Below are positions 17,001 to 26,052 of a stretch of 64,000 nucleotides of DNA, in pieces. Position numbers and translations under genes: made by a program. The first letter of the stretch is position 1, and every line of letters begins with the position of its first letter. Below the pieces are notes generated by a model. The model was not told the DNA's origin and searched no databases. It saw only the letters and a list, made by a program, of their open reading frames with translations. Source of the stretch: Flavobacterium sp. KS-LB2 (GTDB taxonomy: Bacteria > Bacteroidota > Bacteroidia > Flavobacteriales > Flavobacteriaceae); contig NZ_CP145904.1 of assembly GCF_036895565.1 (NCBI RefSeq), positions 2,046,001 through 2,110,000 on the forward strand, read 5' to 3'.

Positions 17001-17465
17001 GCGAGAGCACGTTTTGTAGGTCAATTTCAAGGTAATTACGGATTATTGGCTGAAAGCTTACAATCTTGGCAAAAAGAAGGAGACATAACTAATGTTCCTC
17101 GTTACCGTTGGGCTGATCAAACCAACCAAAACAACTTATTTAGATCTGAAGCAAGTGGCGCTAGTTATAACAACAATATGTTTCAAGGAAATAGTCGTTA
17201 TTACGAAAGTGGAGATTACCTATGTTTAAGAGAAGTTACCATCAGTTATACTCTTCCAAAATCAATGATCGAAAAAATAAGATTGACAAACATACGTGTC
17301 TATCTTACAGGAAGTAACTTATACTATTTCACCAAATACAGTGGTTTAAATCCAGAAGTTCAAGGTATTGACGGAGGTTCTAGTCTTGGATTACTTGATT
17401 CAGGAGCTAAAGGAACTTATCCTGTTCCTAGAAACATTATACTAGGTTTAAATATTGGTTTGTAA
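14016..17465 (+). CDS. SusC/RagA-family TonB-dependent outer-membrane transporter
   Basis: A 1149-residue SusC-type protein. An N-terminal signal region (hydrophobic LTSLFLVAFTAQASASVA) is followed by a carboxypeptidase-regulatory-like domain (about 68-130, ITGKVTDEKGESLPGVNI), the TonB-box/plug region (NEVIVVGYG; VRGGTSIDNPAGATPMYIVDG) and a long beta-barrel. It ends in a short hydrophobic strand, as expected. It is paired with a SusD gene 18 bp downstream and linked to NanA, NanM and O-acetylesterase genes, so the likely cargo is sialic acid or sialylated oligosaccharide, as for NanO-type porins. Substrate is from context. Confidence 0.96.
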   Translation: MYLLPKSKPKNYWLSPSLGKAMKLTSLFLVAFTAQASASVASKTVVFLEQQSIVTKEENKLGLIQKKITGKVTDEKGESLPGVNIIAKGTTISTQTDFDGNFTIEVPDTVTTLVVSYIGLQEQEVTIGNSPLSIVLKEVGQQMNEVIVVGYGSQNRRTLSTSVSKLDKKVLENVPYSNVTQALQGNVTGLVVRTSSGQPGKASNILVRGGTSIDNPAGATPMYIVDGVIRTQIDDINSSDIASLQVLKDAAATSIYGARASNGVIIVTTSTGKAGVTKITYNVSTQNSQIGKKYDFLDGGDYIRLQRLGLYNAAEIAGLTTTTGIARLGQLTGATPAGTGNNLLSNTPFATLLKSNLSATTIQGLQAKGWQEIVDPLNANNTIMYKSTNWNDVLFKNAITQNHTLGFSGGSDKGVFDLSLGYLKGDGITIFTGYQRFTSKLNASLQVADNFTLNGRVLYSKSSNNQVVASSVVFNRYLGNSPTTKLYLEDGTLAPGQNNINGNPLYQMGKMKGINENNKLQMSVDGDLKLTTDLTFTPSLSLYNENENDNTFQQAFLSGNNGLVDNTRTATRLSNQITQYQYEGVFTYVKNLETIGDFQAKLGASKFDRSIKTFNASGKGSPSDLAQTLDSSPIPVSVYSNNTRLILNSVFGRVNYDYKSKYFATASFRYDGASSLGPDNKYGFFPGLSVGWNAQEEKFWSVMPEAVSSLKLRGSYGVNGNLGTLGDFQAGGLYSGSANGFANSYNGQSAIINSQIANPGLKWEQSQTFNAGFDLGFNQDRIRLIGDFYNKLTSDLLTNLTLPSNSGFSTVLTNLGGLRSKGFELELNANVYNQNDLKINFGANISHNTNVIEKLPFNGNTNNRIGGTEIWDKSSGSYKYVGGLQEGNKIGDFYAHKQLYILSTQAEADAYNLLVHDNYVTKTGLTGGNPTGKKFAGDAVFEDTDNNGVIDSRDRTFMGNMFPKFTGGFNLNAEYKGFSLAVRTDYSLGATIYNEARARFVGQFQGNYGLLAESLQSWQKEGDITNVPRYRWADQTNQNNLFRSEASGASYNNNMFQGNSRYYESGDYLCLREVTISYTLPKSMIEKIRLTNIRVYLTGSNLYYFTKYSGLNPEVQGIDGGSSLGLLDSGAKGTYPVPRNIILGLNIGL

Positions 17466-17483
17466 ATTTTAACAATAAATATC

Positions 17484-18935
17484 ATGAAAAAGAAAATTCT
17501 ATTATATACAATGCTTTTTACAGGTTTTATAGTACTGAACTCGTGTCAGGATGATTTAGATCTAAAATCTGAAAGTGTAATCACTGCTGCTAATTTTTGG
17601 AAAACAGAAGATGATGCTAAAGCAGGCGTAAACGGTATGTACTTTAACTTTAGAACTCAAACCCAACAGAATTACTATTTGTTGGGAGGAGCAAGAAGTG
17701 CTGAAATTACTAGTGGTGTTCAATCTCCTCTAACTTTAGCAAATTACTATAACAATAACTTAACTGCACAAAATATTGATGTGGATTGGGCTGGTTTGTA
17801 TACCGTAATTCATCAGGCAAATTTAGTTTTGAAATATGTTCCTGGAATTCAATTTAGTCCTACAACACTAAATGAGCAAAAGAGATACATTGCCCAAGCC
17901 TATTCAATGCGTGCTTTAGCTTATTTCATTATGGCACGTTCTTGGGGTGGAGTACCAATTGTGACAACACCTACAGAAAATACCAATCAAGCTGAATATA
18001 TTATTCCTCGTAACACTATAGAAGAAGTATTTACTTTTATAAAAGCAGATATCGAATCAGCTCTTGCTAATTTCCCAGATGCAACCAATAATAAAACACA
18101 ATTGTCATTGGCTTCTGTAAATGCATTAAAGGCGGATGTAAATTTATGGACAGCCAAACAACTAGGTGGCGGAAATACTGATTTAAATACAGCCTTAGCA
18201 GCAATTAATGCTATTCCTGCAGGACCCGCTTTATTGCCTAATTTTAAAGATGTTTTTGCTTATACAAATAAAGGAAATAATGAAGTGCTTTTTGCAGTCC
18301 GCTATTCTGTTACTGACGTACCTTCTTCCCTATCAGACAACTGGAATTCTTTTATGTTTGTAGGACCTGCTGATTTTGCACCGCTAAGTGCTGCAACGGC
18401 TACTGCAACTTTTGGAACTTTAGGTACAGGTGCTGGTAATGCTGGTATTTCGAGAGTACAACCTGATATTACACGATTTAATTTTGCTTCAACTGATACT
18501 AGAAAAGCAGCAACTTATTTAACATTGATGAACGGAACTACACCGGTTGTAACTGGATTAGTGAAATACAATGGAACTGTAGATGGAGCAATCAGAAGAT
18601 TTGTGAGCGATGTAATTATATATCGTTGGGCGGATATTTTGTTAATGAAAGCAGAAATTAAAAATGCTTTAGGCCAAGATCCAACTGCTGAAATGAATCT
18701 GGTAATGCAAAGAGCTGATGCTTCTGCATCATTTACAAATGGTAGCCAAGCAGCCAATAATGATATTATTTTAAACGAACGTTTAAAAGAATTAGCATTT
18801 GAAGGTAAAGCATGGTGGGATTTAGTACGCTTTAACAAAACAAATTTAGTTCCTTCAATGGCAGGAAAAAAAGTATTATTCCCTATATCGCAAAACACGA
18901 TTAACTTCAATCCAAAAATTACTCAGAATCCATAA
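17484..18935 (+). CDS. SusD/RagB-family surface lipoprotein
   Basis: A 483-residue glycan-binding lipoprotein partnering the SusC transporter. The N-terminus has a lipoprotein signal (MKKKILLYTMLFTGFIVLNSC; lipidated Cys21) followed by acidic residues (QDDLDL), typical of surface export. SusD features include the TPR-like helical body with YIAQAYSMRALAYFIMARSWGGVPIV and the C-terminal NERLKELAFEGKAWWDLVRF. It ends at QNP without the usual GY. Likely role: capture of sialic-acid-bearing ligand at the cell surface (NanU-like). Confidence 0.95.
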   Translation: MKKKILLYTMLFTGFIVLNSCQDDLDLKSESVITAANFWKTEDDAKAGVNGMYFNFRTQTQQNYYLLGGARSAEITSGVQSPLTLANYYNNNLTAQNIDVDWAGLYTVIHQANLVLKYVPGIQFSPTTLNEQKRYIAQAYSMRALAYFIMARSWGGVPIVTTPTENTNQAEYIIPRNTIEEVFTFIKADIESALANFPDATNNKTQLSLASVNALKADVNLWTAKQLGGGNTDLNTALAAINAIPAGPALLPNFKDVFAYTNKGNNEVLFAVRYSVTDVPSSLSDNWNSFMFVGPADFAPLSAATATATFGTLGTGAGNAGISRVQPDITRFNFASTDTRKAATYLTLMNGTTPVVTGLVKYNGTVDGAIRRFVSDVIIYRWADILLMKAEIKNALGQDPTAEMNLVMQRADASASFTNGSQAANNDIILNERLKELAFEGKAWWDLVRFNKTNLVPSMAGKKVLFPISQNTINFNPKITQNP

Positions 18936-18971
18936 AAAAATTGGATTTATGAAATACAATTTAAATAGTAA

Positions 18972-18995
18972 ACCGGGAATATTTAAGTTCCCGGT
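18972..18995 (+). terminator. Intercistronic hairpin between susD and nanA
   Basis: ACCGGGAA (18972-18979) and TTCCCGGT (18988-18995) form a perfect 8-bp stem. No T-run follows, so partial termination or mRNA 3'-end protection of the susCD segment is more likely than full termination. Confidence 0.5.
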
Positions 18996-19039
18996 CTATT
19001 TAAAAACCATAAATAAAAGACAATTTAAAAAAATACCTC

Positions 19040-19960
19040 ATGAAAATTCAACACTTACAAGGACTTATTTCAGCGCCTTTTACACCCTTTGATAGCAATG
19101 GAAAATTAGATGTTAGTCTAATTCCTGATTACTATTCTTTTCTAAAACAAAATGGAGTAACAGGCGCTTTTATAAATGGTTCAACAGGAGAAGGAGTTTC
19201 TACAACAGTAGCAGAAAAGAAAGCGGTTGCTCAAGCTTGGGCTGATTGTAGTAATCATGATGCCGATTTTAAAGTAATGGCATTTTTAGCTGGTACCTGT
19301 CTTGCAGATTGTATCGAATTGGCTAAACATGCTTATGAAATAGGTTTATATGCTGTTTCTTTAACAGGACCTTTTTATTTCAAACCAGCAAATGTTGATG
19401 TGTTAGCACAAATTTGTATTGAAGTAGGAAAAGAAGTACCGAACATGCCTTTTTATTACTATCATATTCCAGTATTAACAGGTGTGAATTTTCCAATGTT
19501 TGATTTAATTCAAGCCCTAGACGGAAAACTTCCAAACTTTGCAGGTGTAAAATATACACATGAAGATTTCATGGATTTCCAAAGTTGTATGAGCTATGAA
19601 AATGGGAAATTCGACATGCTTTGGGGACGTGACGAAAATATGTTATCCGCATTAGTTTTAGGAGCCAAAGGTGCTGTAGGAAGTACTTTCAATTATGCTG
19701 CGCCATTGTATTATGATTTAATTGATGCGTTCAATGCCAATAATTTAGTTAAAGCACGTGCTTTACAGCAAAAGGCCATTAATATGATTCGCTTATTAGG
19801 GAAATACGGCGGAATCTCTGTAGGAAAAGCGTACATGAAAGTGGTAGGATTGGATTTAGGTGAATTTAGATTACCTGTCAAAAACATGAGTGCTGACCAA
19901 TTTGAATTATTTAAAAAAGATGTAGAAAGTCTAAATTTTGAAGATTTCAAATCAAAATAG
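19040..19960 (+). CDS. nanA: N-acetylneuraminate lyase
   Basis: A 306-residue class I aldolase of the DHDPS/NAL family that cleaves N-acetylneuraminate to ManNAc and pyruvate in the cytoplasm. The GSTGE carboxylate-binding loop is at 47-51, the YYYHIP segment with the catalytic Tyr near 141, and the Schiff-base Lys171 in GVKYT. NAL rather than DHDPS identity is supported by YYYHIP and by the neighbours NanM, transporter, esterase and epimerase. The start is 104 bp after susD. Confidence 0.95.
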   Translation: MKIQHLQGLISAPFTPFDSNGKLDVSLIPDYYSFLKQNGVTGAFINGSTGEGVSTTVAEKKAVAQAWADCSNHDADFKVMAFLAGTCLADCIELAKHAYEIGLYAVSLTGPFYFKPANVDVLAQICIEVGKEVPNMPFYYYHIPVLTGVNFPMFDLIQALDGKLPNFAGVKYTHEDFMDFQSCMSYENGKFDMLWGRDENMLSALVLGAKGAVGSTFNYAAPLYYDLIDAFNANNLVKARALQQKAINMIRLLGKYGGISVGKAYMKVVGLDLGEFRLPVKNMSADQFELFKKDVESLNFEDFKSK

Positions 19961-19988
19961 CTAGTTCGCCAATTTCAAAACAAGCACT

Positions 19989-21164
19989 ATGAACAAATCT
20001 ATTTTTTCCTTAATTTTTATATCCCTTATTATGTCAACAACTGATGCATTTTCTCAAAAAACAGATGTAAGCCACATCGAATGGAAAACGGCAGCCCAAT
20101 TACAAAATGAAGACGGAACTCTTTCTCTAGGCTTCGCAGGAGCTATAAACGGACTAAGTAATGATATTTTTCTTGTAACTGGTGGTGCAAATTTTCCTGA
20201 TAAAATGCCTTGGGAAGGAGGAAAAAAAAGCTATTCAAAAGTGATTCACGTATTACAAAAATGCAAAGATCAATTTACTTGGATTAAAGATGTAAAAAGT
20301 GTACTACCAGAAGCTATCGCTTACTGTGGAAGTACATCCACAGATTTAGGCGTAGTATATGTAGGTGGCGAAAATGAAAATGGGCTTTCTAATAAATCGT
20401 ATCTCTTAAAATGGAATGCAGACCTGAAAGAAGTTGAAATAAAATCGTTACCAGATTTCCCTTTAACAATAGCAAATATAGCGCTGACCCACATTGGCAA
20501 TGTAGTCTATGCAGTTGGCGGTGATGAGGCAAAACAATCTTCTGACTTTTTTACAAGTCTAGATTTAAATGATACAAAACCAGCGTGGAAAACATTACCC
20601 AAATTACCTTTGGCTTTAGCCAATGCAGTAGTAATTGCACAAAAAGGAAAAAATGGAACTAACATTTATGTTTTAGGAGGAAGAACAAAAACACCTTCAG
20701 GAATAAGCGATTTACACAATACCACTTTTGTTTTTAATATAAAGAAACAAAGTTGGGAGAGTGCCGCAACAATCTCGGATGGGAAAAAAAGTACAAACTT
20801 TTCAGCTGGAGCTGGAGTAGCTGTTGGATCGCACTCTATTTTAATTGTTGGTGGAGATAATGGTATTATTTTTAATAAAATTGAAACCTATTTATCCCAA
20901 ATTACCCAAGCAGAATCTCCTGTACAGAAAGAAAACCTCATCGCTGAGAAAAATAAGTTAGTAATAAATCATCCCGGATTCTATAATGGAATTTTATTAT
21001 ACAACACACTAACAGACCAATGGTCAAAAGTGGGTGAATTACCTTTTCTGCCTCAGGTTACGACTCCGGCTCTTATTTGGGATAAAAAAATAATCCTATC
21101 AAATGGAGAAATAAAACCAGGAGTTCGCACCCCTGCAATAATGTTGGGCACAATTAAAAAATAA
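19989..21164 (+). CDS. nanM: N-acetylneuraminate epimerase (NanM-like kelch protein)
   Basis: A 391-residue protein with a cleavable signal peptide ending near TTDAFSQ. Repeated kelch-type blades are visible (VYVGGENENGLSNKSYLL, VVYAVGGDEAKQSSDFF, IYVLGGRTKTPSGISD, HSILIVGGDNGIIF). Family members convert alpha- to beta-N-acetylneuraminate in the periplasm to speed uptake. It lies 28 bp after nanA and before the transporter gene, consistent with this role. The length matches the cyclically permuted mutarotase family. Confidence 0.9.
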   Translation: MNKSIFSLIFISLIMSTTDAFSQKTDVSHIEWKTAAQLQNEDGTLSLGFAGAINGLSNDIFLVTGGANFPDKMPWEGGKKSYSKVIHVLQKCKDQFTWIKDVKSVLPEAIAYCGSTSTDLGVVYVGGENENGLSNKSYLLKWNADLKEVEIKSLPDFPLTIANIALTHIGNVVYAVGGDEAKQSSDFFTSLDLNDTKPAWKTLPKLPLALANAVVIAQKGKNGTNIYVLGGRTKTPSGISDLHNTTFVFNIKKQSWESAATISDGKKSTNFSAGAGVAVGSHSILIVGGDNGIIFNKIETYLSQITQAESPVQKENLIAEKNKLVINHPGFYNGILLYNTLTDQWSKVGELPFLPQVTTPALIWDKKIILSNGEIKPGVRTPAIMLGTIKK

Positions 21165-21236
21165 AAGTAAATAGTTTAATCTATTATTTCTTCCCCAAAA
21201 TAGCAGATAAAACTTGAAAATAAAGCAAATTTAAAC

Positions 21237-22481
21237 ATGAAAGAATCAAAATATTATCCTTGGATTGTTGTAGGCTTACTATGGATCGTCGCATTGCTAA
21301 ACTATATGGACAGACAAATGCTGGCAACAATGCGTCCTTCAATGGAAACAGATATTCCTGAATTAGTATCTGGTGAAAACTTTGGACGATTAATGGCAAT
21401 ATTTCTTTGGATTTATGCTTTAATGAGCCCTATATCTGGTATTATAGCTGACAAATTAAACAGAAAATGGCTAATTGTAGGTAGTTTATTTGTGTGGTCA
21501 GCAGTAACGTATGCAATGGGATATGCAACAACTTACAATCAGGTATATTGGTTAAGAGCTTTGATGGGAGTAAGTGAAGCGCTGTATATTCCAGCAGGTT
21601 TATCACTTATAGCCGATTACCATCAGCAAAAAACAAGATCTCTTGCCATTGGTATTCATATGACTGGACTTTATGTGGGTTCTGCATTAGGAGGTTTTGG
21701 AGCTACCATCGCAGCTACTTATTCTTGGCATACTACTTTTCATTATTTTGGAATAATTGGCGTTTTTTATGCTTTTGCTTTGGCTTTCTTTTTAAGAGAG
21801 AAAAAAATTGGTCAAATAAAAACTACTGATTCTGATTTGATAGTAACAAATGAAAAAAAATCGCTCTTTAAAGGCTTAGCTTTATTATTTACTAACATCT
21901 CTTTCTGGGTTATCTTATTCTATTTTGCCATAATAAGTTTACCAGGCTGGGCTACAAAAAACTGGTTGCCTACCCTATTTTCAGAAAACTTAGGAATTCC
22001 AATGGAAGAGGCAGGTCCTATAGCAACTATCGCCATCTCCTTTTCATCTTTATTAGGAGTGATTTTCGGTGGTATTTTATCAGATAAGTGGGTTCAAAAA
22101 AATATAAAAGGTAGGGTTTATACTAGCGCGATTGGTCTGAGTTTAACGATTCCAGCTTTGTTGCTAATTGGTTTTGGAGATTCCTTATTCAATGTGGTAG
22201 GTGCTGCACTTTGCTTCGGTATTGGATACGGAATGTTTGATGCGAATAACATGCCTATTATATGTCAGTTTGTTTCTTCAAAACACCGGGCAACGGCCTA
22301 TGGCGTTCTAAATATGACTGGAGTTGGTTGTGGTGCATTAGTAACTTCGCTTTTAGGTAAATCCTCGGATAGTGGGACTTTAGGCTCGGGTTTTGCTTTG
22401 ATGGCAGGAGTTGTTATAATTGCATTAGTAGTTCAAATCAGTTTTCTGCGTCCAAAAGTGAATGATTTTGTCGATGCCTAA
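21237..22481 (+). CDS. MFS transporter, probable sialic-acid uptake (NanT-like)
   Basis: A 414-residue integral inner-membrane protein with about 12 hydrophobic segments. The N-terminal LLNYMDRQMLATMRP and the loop GIIADKLNRKW are the anion:cation symporter (ACS/ExuT-like) signature of the major facilitator superfamily, with the second-half counterpart GGILSDKWVQ. Its place between nanM and the O-acetylesterase gene makes N-acetylneuraminate the likely substrate. Substrate is inferred from context. Confidence 0.88.
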   Translation: MKESKYYPWIVVGLLWIVALLNYMDRQMLATMRPSMETDIPELVSGENFGRLMAIFLWIYALMSPISGIIADKLNRKWLIVGSLFVWSAVTYAMGYATTYNQVYWLRALMGVSEALYIPAGLSLIADYHQQKTRSLAIGIHMTGLYVGSALGGFGATIAATYSWHTTFHYFGIIGVFYAFALAFFLREKKIGQIKTTDSDLIVTNEKKSLFKGLALLFTNISFWVILFYFAIISLPGWATKNWLPTLFSENLGIPMEEAGPIATIAISFSSLLGVIFGGILSDKWVQKNIKGRVYTSAIGLSLTIPALLLIGFGDSLFNVVGAALCFGIGYGMFDANNMPIICQFVSSKHRATAYGVLNMTGVGCGALVTSLLGKSSDSGTLGSGFALMAGVVIIALVVQISFLRPKVNDFVDA

Positions 22482-22546
22482 AATACACTAGTATCTTTTA
22501 CTAAGTTCAAAATTTGTTTTAAGTTGGTTTTTGGTTTTTATCTGTT

Positions 22547-22571
22547 AAGGCGGAAGCTAGTGTTCCGCCTT
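22547..22571 (+). terminator. Intercistronic hairpin after the transporter gene
   Basis: AAGGCGGAA (22547-22555) and TTCCGCCTT (22563-22571) are a perfect 9-bp stem with loop GCTAGTG. There is no clear T-run, so it is probably a partial terminator or a stability element inside the operon. Confidence 0.55.
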
Positions 22572-22615
22572 GCGGATAATTTATGCCCATTTTTAATAAT
22601 TTCTGAAAAAAAAAC

Positions 22616-24721
22616 ATGAACACAATGAAAAGGAATCTATTTTTAGTAGTCTTTTTGATTTCAATAATCATTCATTTTGAGTCATTTGCACAAAAAACAA
22701 AACTCAAGGTAGCTTGTATTGGAGATTCCGTTACAGCGGGTTATCTCTTGTCTGATGCTACAAATGAATCCTATCCTTCGCAACTTCAAATCTTGATGGG
22801 CGGACAATATGAAGTGAAAAATTTTGGATATAGTGGAGCAACACTTTTGAAAAAAGGAAGCACCCCATACTTCAAAACCAAGGAATGTGCTGATGCTATT
22901 GCATACAGACCTGATATTGCAATTATTCATTTGGGATTAAATGATACAGATCCACGAAATTGGCCGAATTACAATGCCGAATTTGATGCAGATTACACTT
23001 GGTTAATAGACATCTTAAAAAAACAAAATCCGGCAGTCAAAATTTACATCTGTCGATTAACTCCCATATTTAATGAGCATCCTCGGTTTAAATCGGGAAC
23101 CAGAGATTGGTTTTGGCAAATTCAATCTCATATCCCCAACATTGCAAAAGCAAATCAAGTTGGTTTAATTGATTTGCATGAAAAGTTATACCATCGTCCC
23201 GATCTTTTTCCTGATGCTTTACATCCAACGAAAGAAGGAGCAACTATTCTGGCCAAAACCGTTTATGAAAACATCACTCAAAATTATGAAAGATTAAAAT
23301 TAGCAGCTGTTTTCACCGACAATATGGTTTTGCAACGCAATCAAACTATTCCAGTTTATGGAACAGCTAATGGAGGTGATACCATAGAAGTAACTTTTAA
23401 ACAACAAAAAAAGAACGTCATTGCCGACGAATATGGAAAATGGAAAATTATTTTCCCTGCCATGACACAAGGCGGACCTTATGAAATGACTATTCAATCT
23501 AAGGAAGCAAAAATTGCTTTGAAAAATATTCTGGTTGGGGATGTTTGGTTTTGTTCCGGACAATCCAATATGGCATTTCAGCTTCAAAATTCAGAAAATG
23601 GTTCGGCAGAAGTAAAAAAAACAATCGCTAATACTACTATCCGATTATTTAATGCCAAACCGATTCGTGAAACTGATGAAACGGCTTGGGATGCTGCTAC
23701 TTTGTTAAAAACCAATCAGCTACAGTTCTTTTCTGGAAATTGGTCAGTATGTGATTCAACAAGTACCAAAGATTTCTCGGCCATTGCTTATTACTTTGGT
23801 AAAAACATTGCCCATGAAGAAAATGTACCTGTGGGTTTAATTCAAGTTGCCGTTGGCGGATCACCAATAGAATCTTGGATTGACAGATACACCTTGGAAC
23901 ACGACGATAAAGTAGTTGATGTATTAACCAACTGGCGTAAATCGGATTTCATCATGCCATGGGTCAGAGAACGTGCCAATGTAAATTTGAAAAATGCTGA
24001 AAATGTTAAACAACGTCATCCCTATGATCCTTGTTACAATTTTGAAGCTGGAGTGGAAGCCTTTACAAAATTTCCAATAAAAGGCGTGATTTGGTACCAG
24101 GGTGAAAGCAATGCCCATAATGTTGACTTATATGAACATCTCATGCCAAAATTAGTCGGAAGTTGGCGCAAAGCTTGGGACACTAACCTACCCTTCTATT
24201 ATGTTCAATTATCAAGTATAGATCGACCAACTTGGCCCGCATTCAGAGATATGCAAAACAGATTGCAAAACAAAATACCAAATAGCCATATGGCAATTAG
24301 TATGGATTATGGCGATTCTATAAATGTGCATCCCATTAAGAAAAAAGAAGTCGCCGATCGTTTAGCACTTTTGGCCTTGCGTTACACCTATGGAAAAGCT
24401 ATACTAGCGAATGGTCCTGTTGTTTTAAATGCCATACAGCAAGGAGAAAACATTATAGTTTCATTTGCTTTTGCAAAACAATTATCTACTTCAGACAAAA
24501 AAAAACTAATTGGCTTTGAAATAGTAAACGACAAGGGAATTCACATCCAAACCAAAGCAACTATCGTGAAAAACCAAGTATTAATTATTATCCCGAAAGA
24601 TGAAAAAATAAAAACAGTTTTATATGCATGGAAACCTTTCACTAAAGCCAATTTAGTGAATGAAGCAGGACTTCCATGTTCCACTTTTAAACTCGAATTG
24701 AGTCCTGCCACTGAAAACTAA
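22616..24721 (+). CDS. Double-domain SGNH hydrolase / sialate O-acetylesterase
   Basis: A 701-residue secreted protein with an N-terminal signal (VVFLISIIIHFESFAQ). Domain 1 (about 28-225) is a GDSL/SGNH esterase: GDSVTAGY with the nucleophile Ser, GLNDTDP, and the C-terminal DALHPT with Asp and His. Domain 2 (about 230-690) is a SASA sialate O-acetylesterase: CSGQSNMAF with the second nucleophile, and WYQGESNAH. Both active sites look intact. Sialate esterases with two catalytic domains are known in Bacteroidetes (Tannerella NanS). It would remove O-acetyl groups before cleavage or uptake. Confidence 0.93.
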   Translation: MNTMKRNLFLVVFLISIIIHFESFAQKTKLKVACIGDSVTAGYLLSDATNESYPSQLQILMGGQYEVKNFGYSGATLLKKGSTPYFKTKECADAIAYRPDIAIIHLGLNDTDPRNWPNYNAEFDADYTWLIDILKKQNPAVKIYICRLTPIFNEHPRFKSGTRDWFWQIQSHIPNIAKANQVGLIDLHEKLYHRPDLFPDALHPTKEGATILAKTVYENITQNYERLKLAAVFTDNMVLQRNQTIPVYGTANGGDTIEVTFKQQKKNVIADEYGKWKIIFPAMTQGGPYEMTIQSKEAKIALKNILVGDVWFCSGQSNMAFQLQNSENGSAEVKKTIANTTIRLFNAKPIRETDETAWDAATLLKTNQLQFFSGNWSVCDSTSTKDFSAIAYYFGKNIAHEENVPVGLIQVAVGGSPIESWIDRYTLEHDDKVVDVLTNWRKSDFIMPWVRERANVNLKNAENVKQRHPYDPCYNFEAGVEAFTKFPIKGVIWYQGESNAHNVDLYEHLMPKLVGSWRKAWDTNLPFYYVQLSSIDRPTWPAFRDMQNRLQNKIPNSHMAISMDYGDSINVHPIKKKEVADRLALLALRYTYGKAILANGPVVLNAIQQGENIIVSFAFAKQLSTSDKKKLIGFEIVNDKGIHIQTKATIVKNQVLIIIPKDEKIKTVLYAWKPFTKANLVNEAGLPCSTFKLELSPATEN

Positions 24722-24816
24722 AAAAAGTCAAATCCATTATTTATTGACTAAACGAGATAAAAAAATAACATCTAGTACAACATAAAAAATACTAGTTACA
24801 AAACATATATTAAAAA

Positions 24817-26049
24817 ATGAGCTATTCAAAAACAGATCTTCTCAGCTTACAAGATTTTTATCAGAATCAATTACTAAATGATACCGTACCATTTTGGTTT
24901 CCACGTTCTATTGATACCGAGTTTGGAGGTTATTTATTAATGCGTGATCAAGATGGAAGTTTGATTGATGATGACAAAGCCGTTTGGATACAAGGCCGCG
25001 CCGCTTGGTTATTGGCTACACTTTACAATACAGTCGAACCAAAACAAGAATGGTTAGAAGGTTCTAAGACAGGTATCGATTTTTTAAACAACTACTGCTT
25101 TGATACCGATGGACGAATGTTTTTTCACGTAACACGCGACGGACAACCCATACGCAAACGCCGTTATTACTTTTCGGAAACCTTTGCAGTTATTGCAATG
25201 TCTGCTTATGCAAAAGCTAGTGGAGATGAAACGGCTGCTGAAAAAGCCCGATTTCTATTTGGAAAATGTATTGAATACTCAACAAATCCCAATTTATTAG
25301 AGCCTAAATTCACTGCTACCCGACCTTCCAAAGGAATTGGAACTCCTATGATTATGATAAACACGGCACAACAGTTAAGGGAAAATATTGGCGACCCGCG
25401 GTGTGATGAATGGATTAGCACATGGATAAAAGAAATTGAAAGTGATTTTGTAAAAGATGATATCAAATGTGTGATGGAACAAGTAGCACCAGATGGTTCT
25501 ATTATCGATCACATTGATGGCCGTACCTTGAATCCTGGACATGCTATTGAAGGAGCTTGGTTCATCTTGCACGAAGCAAAATATAGAAATAATGATCCAC
25601 ATTTAATGGCATTAGGTTGTAAAATGCTCGACTATATGTGGGAACGCGGATGGGATAAAGAAAATGGAGGAATATTATATTACCGTGATGTCTATGAAAA
25701 ACCCGTTCAGGAATACTGGCAGGATATGAAGTTTTGGTGGCCTCATAACGAAGTAATTATTGCAACGTTACTAGCCTATACCATAACAGGCGATGAAAAA
25801 TATGCAACATGGCACAAAATGGTACATGATTATGCATACAGCAAATTTCATGATGCAGCAAACGGAGAATGGTTTGGGTATTTACATAAAGACGGAACTA
25901 TTGCCCAAACAGCTAAAGGAAATATGTTCAAAGGACCGTTTCATTTACCAAGACAGGAATGGTACTGTTTGCAAATACTCAATGAGTATTTAGAAAACAA
26001 CAAGAATGTTATCAGTGATAAATTAGATAAAACACATTTGAAATTATAA
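24817..26049 (+). CDS. N-acylglucosamine 2-epimerase (AGE family)
   Basis: A 410-residue cytoplasmic enzyme of the renin-binding-protein/AGE (alpha/alpha)6-barrel family, with length matching the family (about 400). Conserved segments include WIQGRAAWLLATLYN, RRYYFSETFAVIA, LNPGHAIEGAWF and DMKFWWPHNEVIIA, with the catalytic His residues. It converts ManNAc to GlcNAc without phosphorylation, the route used by Bacteroides instead of NanK/NanE. It lies 4 bp upstream of nagA. Confidence 0.94.
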   Translation: MSYSKTDLLSLQDFYQNQLLNDTVPFWFPRSIDTEFGGYLLMRDQDGSLIDDDKAVWIQGRAAWLLATLYNTVEPKQEWLEGSKTGIDFLNNYCFDTDGRMFFHVTRDGQPIRKRRYYFSETFAVIAMSAYAKASGDETAAEKARFLFGKCIEYSTNPNLLEPKFTATRPSKGIGTPMIMINTAQQLRENIGDPRCDEWISTWIKEIESDFVKDDIKCVMEQVAPDGSIIDHIDGRTLNPGHAIEGAWFILHEAKYRNNDPHLMALGCKMLDYMWERGWDKENGGILYYRDVYEKPVQEYWQDMKFWWPHNEVIIATLLAYTITGDEKYATWHKMVHDYAYSKFHDAANGEWFGYLHKDGTIAQTAKGNMFKGPFHLPRQEWYCLQILNEYLENNKNVISDKLDKTHLKL

Positions 26050-26052
26050 AAA

